Source of the DNA: Coturnix japonica
Lineage: Eukaryota; Chordata; Aves; Galliformes; Phasianidae
Assembly: GCF_001577835.2 (NCBI RefSeq)
Contig: NC_029519.1
Span: 81,088,842 to 81,152,841 of the forward strand
Reading direction: 5' to 3'
Length of the DNA: 64,000 nt
The position numbers were made by a program, and so were the translations under genes. Of this stretch, positions 10,711-21,178 are shown one piece after another (the stretch's first letter is position 1; each line of letters starts with the position of its first letter). The notes below the pieces were generated by a model, which saw only the letters and a program-made list of their open reading frames with translations, was not told the DNA's origin and ran no database searches.

Positions 10711-11013
10711 CATATAAACAAGAGGGGGTATGACTATTTACAAGGGTGAATAGTGATAGGACAAGGGGCAATGGTTTTGAACTGAGACAGGGAAGGTTTA
10801 GGTTGGATCTTAGGAGGAAGTTTTTCCCCCAGAGGGTGGTGACGCACTGGAACAGGTTGCCCAAGGAGGCTGTGGATGCCCCATCCCTGCAGGCATTCAA
10901 GGCCAGGCTGGATGTGGCTCTGGGCAGCCTGGGCTGCTGGTTGGTGACCCTGTAGATAGCAGGGGGTTGGAACCAGATGATCATTGTGGTCCTTTTCAAC
11001 CCAGGGTTTTCTG
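10711..11013 (+). mobile_element. CR1 LINE, ~300-bp 3' end with ORF2 C-terminal frame
   Basis: One of the longest copies. It starts with ATAAACAAGAGGGGGTATGA and runs through GATAGGACAAGGGGCAATGG, AGGTTTAGGTTGGATCTTAG, GATGCCCCATCCCTGCAGG, GGCTGGATGTGGCTCTGGG to GGTCCTTTTCAACCCAGGG. A frame of 69 codons (10746-10955) is open and gives the CR1 ORF2 C-terminus: [16 protein letters not shown], then [20 protein letters not shown]. It is not autonomous, because the endonuclease and reverse-transcriptase parts are absent. Confidence 0.96.
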
Positions 11014-12830
11014 CTTTCCCAAGTGGATGAACTCCATTTGAAATAGACTTCCTTAAGAGAACTCCTCCCATAAGAACTGTCCAACCATGTCTTTATTAAC
11101 GGGCTTGGTCAAGTTCCTACCCAACCCTCCAAGGATTTCCTGTCCATGTGCCCCACTGCCAACAGCCACACGTAGTACAGCATAAATCAGAAATACAGCC
11201 CATTTTCCACCATGTCTGGTGTGTCTACCTGCCACATGATGCTGATAGAGACTAGCTTGTGTCCTGAAAGCACTTGTCATTTGGACCATCCTTATTTTGC
11301 TAATTAGTTGGGTCAGTTAACTTGGGAACCCTCCTGAGTTCCCAATTAAAGCCTTAATCTCAGAAACTTTGGCACTGAGCAGAGATAATCCTGATTTTTC
11401 CTTCATGAGATTTCCCTCTAATCCCACTTGGCCATTCTTGACCCACACAGCCCCGGAATCTGCACCATTTCCCACACTCTACTTGGTACCCCATACATCA
11501 GTTGACATGTCATCCCACTGCAACAGCAAAGCAAAACATATCCCTTGAGTAAGACCAGCAGATAAACTTTTCTCTCCTTCCTGGGATTTGTAGATTAGTT
11601 CATTAACATTCTAAGCCAGGCTGGTCAAAGATTTGGATGGTGATCAGACAATGGTTCAACGCATTCAATTTACAATGCAATTACATTTTAATAAGTTGTG
11701 ACCCTTGAGGCAGGACCTACCACCTGTCAGCTGAGATCCAGCAGGTGACCTCATCTCAACCACTAATAGATGCTCTGCAGCTGAGGAGTCGGCAGTGTAA
11801 TAAAATATAACCTCTTGTAGTCTTCCAAACAGACCCTTACTGCCTGACCTCAGCAAATAGTGGGAACCAGATGCCTCAATTTCCCTGCAGGTTTAATTGG
11901 GGCCTTATTTCTGGCCTTACAGTAGTGCTGTAGAGAATTGGGAAGTCCTTTGGTTCCCTTCCCACTGGCCCAGCAGGGAGTTAAGATACTTCCAAGGAAG
12001 GGGAAGGTAAGCAAAAGCCAAGTGTTACATACACACATCTCCCACCATATGGAGTTGGGCTTAGAGCGGCTTCCAAAGCATTTCACCCAACCCTGACTGT
12101 AAGTAAAAGACTGGCTGCAACCATTTAATAAGAAAAAAAATAAAGATCCATCCATGACAAATTCCAGAGAGGGTCAAATTCCTTTAAGAGCATGAAATGA
12201 GAGGTTTTATGATCATACTGCCTTGTTATACCCGGCACCCTGTACTGTCATGTGCATCTTAAGAACCAATTTACTATGTCTCTCCCTATTTCTCCTGCAA
12301 TATTAGGAGCAAAACATCTTCTAAATGTCCTTTCACAGCCATAGCAGTTGTGGGGTTTTTTTTCAGTAAACATTTGCTTAGTAGCACTTGGAGACCCTGT
12401 CCTTGCTGAAGGGCCAAAGGATCCAAGCATCCACTGAGGACACAAGTGGATTTTGGTGGTACTTTACAGGGAATAAAGACTGAATTGCTAGTTTTCTTTG
12501 TGATAGAAGAGGGCAGACAGTCTCCTGAGCCACACTGGCTGCAGGCAAGTGTTGGACAATGATTTTGCTTTATTTTTCTCAAGGGACATCAGTAAAACCT
12601 CTGGTTTAAATGAAGAGAGCCAGCTGCTCCTAAAAGACAATCATAACCTGGACAGAAATCTCCCACATTATTTGTCCAAGAATATGATTTTGAGGGAGTA
12701 TTTTGGGTGGGGTTTTATTGGTTTAGTTTGCTTAAGCATACACATTAAATTTTCTGCTCTTTGAGCCAGGGGAGTTAACACCACTTGGAGGAATAACAAC
12801 GGGGCTCAATCTGCTCACTGTGCTTCTGGT
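11014..12830. other. Unique sequence, nothing recognised
   Basis: Frames up to 101 codons (11850-12155, minus) lack domains and overlap others. No SINE, LTR or tandem array was recognised over these 1.8 kb. Confidence 0.4.
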
Positions 12831-12900
12831 CATATAATCATAGCATCATTAAGGTCATTAAGTCCAAACATCAACACAACCCCACCATGCCCACTAACTG
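12831..12900 (-). mobile_element. CR1 LINE, short diverged 3' fragment
   Basis: Reversed CR1 tail and terminus: CATATAATCATAGCATCATT, AAGGTCATTAAGTCC, then CAACCCCACCATGCCCACT. A 10-15 bp gap relative to related copies (the '...gttggaaaagacctctaaga...' block is shortened) marks an internal deletion. Confidence 0.8.
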
Positions 12901-14305
12901 TGTTTCTTCTAAGTGTGCTGCTTTCCATTGCTGCTATGCATTATTCTTCCCTCAGTGTCTTCAGCTCATAGAGCTGAGCTGATTAGACACTGGAATCTGC
13001 TGTCAGAGCATCCCTGCTCTAATCTCTGGCTGTGGATGTGCAGAGGGCTGTTCCAATGGGCTCCAGGGGATTAAGCAGTGGAATGTGACAACAAGGTTTT
13101 CCTTTTCCAAACTCTGGAGGAAATGATAGGTCACCTGAAGTCAAACACTGTTATCCCAGGGCACTTCAGTGCAGCAAATTCAGTTCACCTGTGGATAAGC
13201 CTCAAAGTCAATGCTTGGGAAAGGACAGAAGCAAAAGCAAGAGACAGCAAGAGCAGCACTGGAGCTCCTTTTCTCCCCATGACCTTTATTTCCATCCTGC
13301 AGCCCTTGGCAGCTACTTTTCCTTGATGTGGGGACAGATGCTGTGTAGTGGAAGTGCATTTTTCCTCTTGGAATCTCTTTCACCTGGACAGAGACCTTCA
13401 AACAGCCCACAGCCACCTGACTACTCAGATTCAATTCATTTCTCTTTTCTATTCCCTCCCTTTGGCTACATTTTCTTGTTTTATCCCTCTCATCCTTATA
13501 GTTGAGTCCCCTTTTTCTTTCTTTTCTGCCTTATTTTCCAATTCACACTTACAAAGCCTTCCTTAGCAGAAAGGAAGGGGAGAGGGAAGACAACCCCATG
13601 GATACCATCCCTGTTCTTGATTTTCAGCCCTTCAGAAAAGAAGCAGGGATGGGGGAGAGGGGAAAGAACACACCACATTGAAAGCCCTGGCAATACGTTC
13701 CTGCAGCTTTCCTAAATGCCAGGGGAGTGTTATCTGGCCTTGCACACCAGGAATGAGAACTTGTGCCTTGTGAAGTGTAATGAGAACAGCGCCTAATGGA
13801 AAAATCATTTTCTCGTGGCATTTAATTAAATATGTAAATTTATGAACGACCCTGAAATCATCAAATGAAAAGGCAGAGCCGCATGAATTTTGATTTGATT
13901 TCCTCCATGGGCTTTCCCCTCATTCTCCACTATTCCCTGTATCCTTAACCAAAGAGGTGGCGCATGGGGAGGCAGAGTGACAGCCAGGCTGTCCTTGGGG
14001 TGTCCCCAGCAGTGATGCACACACACGGTGTTTTAATTCCCTGCACTTCAGCTGCTGGTCCAAGTGGATGGCAGATGGGGCTGTGCCAGCTCTTTCCATC
14101 TTCCTTTTGCATGGAGCATGGAGATTCAAGTGATTCTTGGCATAGGCCTGGAGCTTGGTGATGTGGCAACACTTTCCTGGAGATGTCACCCATCCATAAA
14201 CTCACGCTTTATGTGGAGGACTGGTACTGCCTTGTGCCATCCATCCATTCCATTTTCAGAACTGGTGTGATCAAAGAGGTGGTTTTGTCAGGCAACCCAG
14301 TTGGC
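12901..14305. other. Unique sequence; possible conserved non-coding segment
   Basis: 13745-13900 is AT-rich, with homeodomain-like TAATGAG and TTTAATTAAAT motifs and several CpGs. That composition often marks conserved non-coding DNA, but conservation cannot be seen from one sequence. Open frames up to 104 codons (13191-13505) are not convincing. Confidence 0.35.
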
Positions 14306-14370
14306 CTTGATGGTTGGACCTAATGATCTTGGAGGTCCTTCCCAACCCTAATGACTCTGTGATTCTATGG
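14306..14370 (+). mobile_element. CR1 LINE, 3' terminal fragment
   Basis: The final ~65 bp: TTGATGGTTGGACCTAATGA, TCTTGGAGGTCCTTCCCAA, CCCTAATGACTCTGTGATTC, ending TATGG. Confidence 0.88.
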
Positions 14371-15430
14371 CTTATTGAATCACAGCTGACCAGACAGAAT
14401 TCGAAGTTGCTTCAACCTTCCCATTTCCAGCATGGCTTTTGAGTCTGACACATGGACTCCAGGATGTAGGGTGAACAGGTCCTGCTGATCCCAGCAAAGA
14501 CTTTTTCTCAGAGCAAAACCACAACGAGGCCATGACAATCCATGTTTGTTTCTCACCTGTTATTTGTCAAGCAGCTGCAATTAGAACAACAGGCAACAGT
14601 CTTAGACTGCTTTAGCTTTGGGGTAGAATGGGTCTTGAGGTTCAAAATCCTTCTTGATTTGACACCAGTAGAGGAGACATGACGTGAGCACAACTCATGC
14701 AGTAAGTGATGCACATCACTGCCCACTTATGGCTCTTTGTGGGAGATGTTTGCCAGCTCCCCAGGTATGCAGCCAACTGTCTGGCTTATTTATACATCTG
14801 CCTGAAGTGGGAAGAAGAAAATCTATCATTAGTGTATGGGAGATACGGGACACATTCATCCTGCTGAGATACTGCACTGATACACTTGGAAAACAGCAAG
14901 TGGAAAGGATGTCCATCATTTCAGCCTGCCCCTATTGCTGGTTCTCCAAAGAGAACAGGGACAGCTCCAGCTGTGCAAATGAAATTCAATAGACTTAATA
15001 ACATTTTAGTGCGTGCTCTTAGCATCGAGGGTTGGGTGTTTTTTTTTCCCCCTTCTCAGTTTCCTTTTGATGATTATAAATGGAGGGGATGTCGTTTACT
15101 TGTACAGCTGCAAGGCCAGGTCTTCAGAGATGGCAAGGAGGATGAGGGAGATGATTTTATCAAGAACTTGAAAGAAGGCATAAAACATATGCAGGTGTGC
15201 TGATTTCCCAGACAGGTCTAATGAGCTAACAATCCAATCTATCAGCCTGTCTCAGTGGTGATAAAAGTCTTCATGGCTCCTGGGATGAAACTGCACTGCC
15301 CATCATCCCATCCCCAACACTGAACTGATTGAGTTATTACTGGAGGAGAGAGAAACCTGGTTATGAGCATCTGCCCTGGAGCTGCCAGTGGGAAGTGTGC
15401 ATCTGAGGCTGTTACTTTCGTGTGGTCTTC
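14371..15430. other. Unique sequence, nothing recognised
   Basis: Frames of 102 and 105 codons (14684-14992 and 14886-15203, both plus) overlap in different phases and have no domain. A poly-T/C stretch lies near 15040. Confidence 0.4.
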
Positions 15431-15558
15431 CATAGAATCACAGTCATAGAGTCATAGAGGTCATAGAGTCACAGAACAGATGGGTTGGAAGGGACACCAT
15501 CCATGGCTTTCGGCACCTCCAGTGTTGGGGCACCTGCAACTCTCTGGGTAAAGAATTT
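15431..15558 (-). mobile_element. CR1 LINE, 3' fragment with expanded tail
   Basis: Tail octamers are expanded and varied (CATAGAATCACAGTCATAGA, GTCATAGAGGTCATAGAG). Then come GGGTTGGAAGGGACACCATC, GGCACCTCCAGTGTTGGGGC and CTCTGGGTAAAGAATTTTTT. Sequence that should continue toward the element's 5' side is cut off exactly where a second reversed CR1 begins. Confidence 0.9.
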
Positions 15559-15560
15559 TT

Positions 15561-15632
15561 TCATAGAGTTATGGAACAGTTTGGATTGGAAATGACCTTT
15601 AAGATCATCTAATTCCAACCTTTTGCTATAGG
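15561..15632 (-). mobile_element. CR1 LINE, second reversed 3' fragment abutting the first
   Basis: Fresh tail TCATAGAGTTATGGAACAG, then TTTGGATTGGAAATGACC and TTTAAGATCATCTAATTCC. Its tail sits against the truncated side of the copy at 15431-15558, so one inserted into or beside the other. This copy belongs to a different subfamily. Confidence 0.88.
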
Positions 15633-17612
15633 CAGGGGTGTCTCTCTCTCAAACTGAGTGTCTCTGCAGTTGTGTAGCTGGAACACTAAGCTAGAAAAAT
15701 TTTCTCTACCCTTCAGAAAACACTGATCTCCAAGCAAACATTTTCCCCTACGCTGGGCTCTCAGAAAGTACATCATACTCATAGTTACACTCCCCTCCTC
15801 CAAATATAATGTCTTCCCTCGGTCAGGACCTCCTGCTGTTTCTGCACTGTTCACTTTCATTCCAGAGCTCTTACTGTTCTGCTTGTTTGGAGAATTGCTG
15901 GATGCTGCCATCAGAGAAAGATGACACCCCACATATCCCATGAACTCAGTGGAGAAACACTTTGGAAATGCAAGCAGCCAGCACAGCCTTCAAGGGCCTT
16001 TTATAACTTTGCAGCCAGATCTCTGAATATCTCTAAGTTCAGCCCACGGCTCAGTTCACAATGTCAGTGTCTATTCCCCACCTTGTTGCTCTCACATTTG
16101 GAAGACCCTTAACAAAATGCTTGGGGGAGCTGGGCCCTTAGAGCATGGGATGTATAGAGGTGGAGTGACTCCAGGTTTACCCCTAGGGTCAGGCTTGTAC
16201 CTGTTCTCATCCCTGCCTCCCTGGGAGCTTGGGTTCGGTGCTGCACAAATGGCTCCGTATTGGCTGATTCATTGGCCAAATACTTCGGTGACCTACATAC
16301 CATTGCCTGCACACAAGAAGGCGTACAGACACCTCCCATTTCATTCTGCCTTATTCATTCTTTTCTTTCACTCTCCAAAATTCCATCCTTGTATTTTCCC
16401 TCGGTTGTTCTTTAGTTGTTAGAGAAGTGTGAGGTGTAAGAAAGAACTGCTTAATGAGTGACTCTATGTCCCAAAGAGATACTGACAAGACAAAGTGTAG
16501 AGCAGAGCAGGAATTGACAGCCCCAGCAGATGCTGGTACTTTGGTACCTACAGCAGGATGCTAAAACCAAGAAGGAGGTCTAAGAGGCACCAACACACCT
16601 CAAGAAGAAAACTTTGGAAGAGCAGCCACTGGTAGCTTGGTCAGAGCTGTAGAGGTGCATATCAGGCACAGGCTGGGAAGGATGGGAGATACGAATGAGG
16701 AAAGTACATATGCAATGAAGTCCACCTCCCCAGATCTCCTCTGACAGACCTTCATCCATCTTCCTTTGGCCTTCAGAAGGAGTCTGTGCAAGAATGATAC
16801 AGCTGGGCCAAATCTTTCCCTCTTTCCTCTTTCTTCCAGCCACGTTAGGGCTGGCTTGGAGTTCCAGGCATGATGTGCTGAGCAGCTGAAATCTGGTCCT
16901 TTCTTCCTCCTGAAATGGCATTCTCCTGCCTATGTGAAGCTTAGCTTAATGGCTACCAAATGTCCTAAAGGCTCCTCTAAAGATTTTTGGGAGCCTAAAC
17001 TCCATTAAAACATCAAGGAAATAGAATACTGAACATCACAAATACAGTTTCCTAATTGCAGAAGGTGTCTGCTGCCACTGTCAACCCCTCTGCTTCCAAA
17101 CCCGTTTTTGAAGCCATCCAACAACATGGGTTTCCTTATTTTGGAGCATGAGAACAAGTGGGATGAAAGTAGGAAAAACATATGTAAGTTTTTCTCCCTC
17201 TCCAAAAAAAAACTCTCTCCGCTTCCAGCAAAAAGAAGGTGGCAGAGGGTTTCTAATTCTGAAGCTGTCAGCTCATTTGTTATTGTAGCAGCTGGAGTAA
17301 GCCAAAGCGACGATGATCTGGAAAATGGTGTACCTGTGCCAGCAGTTTTTATCTGCTAATAATATTTGTAATTGGGTGACTTCTATTAAGAAGGAGGGGG
17401 GATAAATCTTGCCTGGAGATTTTAACTCGGTCAAGTACCGAGCCATTTCTTTCATACTTCTTTAATAATCCAGGACCGGCATCACAGATTTTGCTGTGTC
17501 TTCCTTGAGTGGAATTGTCTAATGAAATCAGTGTTTGTCTGTCACTTGGACACACAGGCACTGACTTGCTCTTGCAGTGGCTGTTGTTATTCTCGTTGGT
17601 GCTCAGGCAGGA
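15633..17612. other. Unique sequence, nothing recognised
   Basis: Frames up to 113 codons (16580-16921, minus) have no domains. No tandem array or transposon end was recognised in nearly 2 kb. Confidence 0.4.
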
Positions 17613-17830
17613 CAGAGTCATACAATCAAAGGAGAACTGAGGTTGGAAAAGAGATCTCAGATTCCCAAGTCCAACCCCAAACCATCCCACCATACCCACT
17701 GACCATATCCTTCATTGCCACATCTCCATGGTCCAACACTTCAAGGGATGGTGACCCCACCACTTCCCTGGGCAGCTGTGCCAATGTTTGACCACTCTCC
17801 AGGAGAATTAATTTTTCCAAATATCCAACC
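17613..17830 (-). mobile_element. CR1 LINE, ~218-bp 3' fragment
   Basis: Reversed CR1 from a decayed tail (GTCATACAATCAAAGG) through GAGGTTGGAAAAGAGATC, CCATCCCACCATACCCACTG, CATTGCCACATCTCCATGG, CACTTCCCTGGGCAGCTG to TTTTTCCAAATATCCAACC. The block order matches the copies at 25306, 39358 and 55581, making it one of the best-covered members of this subfamily. Confidence 0.95.
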
Positions 17831-19124
17831 ATCCCAAAGGTCACCAAAGGGAAGCCCAACCTCATCCATTGGCAGCAAAATGATTTTGTGGCCTTCTGTA
17901 CTAATCCAAGTTTCTGGAGATGCTCAGAGGGAAAAGTTTTCTCTCTCTTTTTGTCAGGTTTGCTTTTTGTGGTCTTCTCACAGCCTTGCAAGTGAGCTGT
18001 GGCACAGCAAGGTGTGGTGCAGGTGCATGAGATAGAGGAATTCACCCCTCTGTCTTCTAACTCTGCCTTTCAACTGCCTGCACTGGGCAGGTGAGCTCAG
18101 CTGAAAGGCCACAGCATCCTCTCTGCACCAAACACCAATGACTGCAGGAGGCCCAGGTTGCCATGCCCTGAGTTGCACTGTGATGGGAACAGGTCCAGCA
18201 CTGCCCGAGCTGGGTCAGGGAGGAATCAAAGGGAGCTGTGCTAGTGGGGAGGTTGGTAGATACAAAATCCTCTCTTTGAAGAGTATATTTAGGACTCCAA
18301 GGATACCTGGTGTGCTGTTTCCTTGGCAACACAGCATCCTCTGCCCCCAAAGCTGAGGACTCACCCCACACACCTTCCTGAGCGCTACACACAAGATGGA
18401 AGGGTGACCTTGTCCTTGTCTGACTCATGACAACCAGAGAGGTGCATTCATTGCCCAGACCTCAAACAGCAAATGTTACTGAAAAAAGAGAACGGCCACA
18501 GTACAACATAGGGGGTGGCTGCAGATTTTAATGGAGGAAGGAGATGTGGAAATCCCACATCCAAAGGGAGTGGATTTTCACCCTTTCTCTCCACAAATGG
18601 GGCATTCACCACAACACTGGGCAACCCATGTCATTGCTCAGGGCTCACCTCCATCCTGACTCAGGTCTACTGCAGGCTGGAAGAGCCAGGCCACTTTACT
18701 TGGGCAAGCCCAAACTCTCAGTGACTACACTGTCTTATCAGGCTCAGAGCACAGCAGAGGACTCTGCAACATCCTGAATCTCTTTTTGTTAAAGCTTTTG
18801 GGGCTATGTACTTGTTCTCTTCTCCTTAATGTAATTCTTCTTTTGAGGGAGCTGAATAAGGCTAGCAAACAAAAGGATTTCTTCCCAGCAATGAAATCAA
18901 GCTGACAGCTGTAGGATGCAGCCTAACCCAGATGATGAAACATCTAAACGGATAAAGGGTTTTGTTCCCTATACATTCCAGCCTGAAACTCAACCGTGTC
19001 TCCATCACAGGCAGATGGATGCTGTCAGGCTGTGTGGGATGCTGCTGGGATAGACAGACCATCAGGACTGGAGGGGAGGGGACAGTTTCTCTGCTGATCC
19101 CTACCACTGTAGTGTGTCAGATCA
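17831..19124. other. Unique sequence, nothing recognised
   Basis: A 123-codon minus-strand frame (18057-18428) and shorter plus-strand frames overlap it; none has a recognisable domain. Confidence 0.4.
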
Positions 19125-19340
19125 GATCTCAGACCAGACGATCTCCTCTGAGCCTGCTCTTCTCCAGTCTGAACAGTCCCAGTTCCCTCAACCTCTTCCC
19201 ATAGGACTTGTGCTTCAGACCCTTCCCAGCTTTGTTGCCCTTCTTGGACACGACGCAGGGCTTCCATGCCCTTCCCATCCAACAGTTTGCTTAGGGGCTG
19301 CTGCAGAGCTAGACACAAGAGGCTGTGGGTGAGACTCACA
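19125..19340 (-). mobile_element. CR1 LINE, internal fragment lacking the 3' end
   Basis: Matches the CR1 region several hundred bases upstream of the 3' terminus, reversed: GATCTCCTCTGAGCCTGC, TCTTCTCCAGTCTGAACAG, TCCCATAGGACTTGTGC, CAGACCCTTCCCAGCTTTG, TTGCCCTTCTTGGACACG and GCAGAGCTAGACACAAGA. There is no 'gttggaagg' terminus or octamer tail at its left edge. CR1 copies start from the 3' end, so the terminus was lost after insertion. It encodes no intact frame. Confidence 0.82.
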
Positions 19341-20647
19341 TGGACTAATTAAACACCAGACTTCTTTATCATCGCTTGTCGTTGGCAACGACGGCAGCTG
19401 CCTGCAATGGCATGGACTGGGTCAGTCTTAATTAGACACAAGATGAATAGATAACCTCGAGGGCCTTGGTGGATCCAAACAAGGCGAATCCTCCCCATCA
19501 AACCAAAGGCTGTCAGCTGAGATGTGCACAAACTGGGGAAGGCAGAAGTGACATCAGAGGAGCAGGGAAGGAAGAAGAATTGCTTGTAAGAATTACGTCT
19601 TACAAACTCACTCTCTAAAAATGCAGATTTTGCCTGGGTGAAGCATTGTATATAACTAGAGTATTTTCCACCTGGAAAGAGTATGGTGTACAGCCATCAC
19701 AGCTATTTTGGAACTGAAGTGTGCAGCCTCTTTACACACACAGGGGGCACATAGAACTCCTTTCTCTCATACTTCACTCAACTTTTCCTATCATGCAGCC
19801 TCAGCCATGAGAAGCAATGAATGGCCCCACCATCCTGGGTGTCATAGGGCCAAATGGGAGCTCTGGAATGCTACGTGCTGCATGTAGAGAAGATAACAGG
19901 CCAAATGTCATCCCACAGTGCTAGACATGGGGCTGGTACCCACAGCTGATCCATGCTGGCATGCTGGCTAGCTTCTCTGCCTCCCAAACAAGCCTCAAGG
20001 ACACAAGGAAGAATGGCTCAGCCTGTTCCTTAAGGGTGTTTTGGCAGCTGCTTGTCCTCAGGGCACTAAGGGTCCCTTTCTCCTCACTGGATTGCAATGA
20101 GCTCTGACTTCTGGACTGACAGGAAAGAATCATCATTTCTCCTTCAGCCAGAACAGCCCGAAATATCTGTGATGACTTTGCATCGCCCCAGGCTCCCTTG
20201 GGAACAGCAGTGAAGTTATTCACCCTGCCATCAGTAAATCTGCTGGCCAGAAGAGATAACACCCTGCAAGCAGTGTCCTCCAGACGCCCAGGGAGGAGAG
20301 CAGGAGACAGGATGCTTGTTGTGCTGTTTGATAACCCTGCTGCTGTCCCCACTAGAGCTGCACCAGCCCTCATTCTCCCCGCTGTATTGCTGATGAGTGA
20401 AATACCCCAAATGCCATTTTGCACACTGACCTCAAGGCCCTTAATGAACTTTTAGATGTCAAAATCTATTCCCTGAGCCACATTCCACCCAGTCTCTTGC
20501 AGCTATGCTTATACTGGTTTCTTATACAGATGAGGCCATGGGAACATCTTTCAGCCTGTTCAGTCCTCTGTGTGTGTGCCCCTGACATGATTTTGGGTTG
20601 TTCCAACTGAAAATCTCCCAGTCAAGGCTCTGGTATGACAGAGAAAA
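19341..20647. other. Unique sequence with a 167-codon chance frame
   Basis: The minus-strand frame at 19921-20424 is the longest here. Its product has no domain, signal peptide or repeat that I recognise, and it is overlapped by an 85-codon plus-strand frame. I treat it as non-coding, though a lineage-specific exon cannot be excluded. Confidence 0.35.
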
Positions 20648-20712
20648 CATAGAATCATAGAATATCCTGAGTTGGAAGGGATTTGTAAGGATCATTGAGT
20701 CCAAGCACCACA
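20648..20712 (-). mobile_element. CR1 LINE, 3' terminal fragment (TCCTGAGTTGGAAGGGA type)
   Basis: Tail CATAGAATCATAGAATATCC, then TGAGTTGGAAGGGATTTGT and AAGGATCATTGAGTCCAAGC. Same subfamily as the copies at 24341 and 54461. Confidence 0.92.
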
Positions 20713-20918
20713 GACATCCTTAGTGACATCTCCTTTTCCATATGGAAGCGATGATTTTGATCTCCTTTCTAAAGCCATTTGAGATCCCCAGAATAAGGGA
20801 TGCTTTATAAGAACAAGACCTTACAACACTTCTGCCTGTCACAGTTGCAAAGCAAAAGTACAGAATTAATAAAGGATTATAGCAAAGCCACAAGCTGGGT
20901 GGTCTTAGGAGAACTCTT

Positions 20919-21178
20919 AGGTCAACGGGGAATGGTATTAAACTGAGTCAGGGGAGGTTTAGGTTGGATCTTAGGAGGAAGTTCTTCACACAGAGTGTGG
21001 TGATGCACAGAAACAGGTTGCCCAAGGAGGTTGTGGATGCCCCATTCCTGCAGGCATTCAAGGCCAGGCTGGATGTGGCTGTGGGCAGCCTGGGCTGCTG
21101 GTTGGTGTCCCTGCACATAATAGGAAGGCTGGAATTAGATGATTGCTGTGGTCATTTTCAACCCAGGCCATTCTATGA
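20919..21178 (+). mobile_element. CR1 LINE, ~260-bp 3' fragment with ORF2 C-terminal frame
   Basis: Close relative of the 10711 copy: GGGGAATGGTATTAAACTGA, GGTTTAGGTTGGATCTTAGG, GGATGCCCCATTCCTGCAGG, GGCTGGATGTGGCTGTGGGC, CCCTGCACATAATAGGAAGG and TTCAACCCAGGCCATTCTAT. Translation from 20964 gives DLRRKFFTQSVV, then [20 protein letters not shown], the ORF2 C-terminal end. The frame then runs past the element into unique DNA, so it is not a gene. Confidence 0.95.

Noticed and set aside
19921-20424. 167-codon minus-strand open frame
   Set aside because: No domain recognised. Kept only as a note in the surrounding unique-sequence entry.
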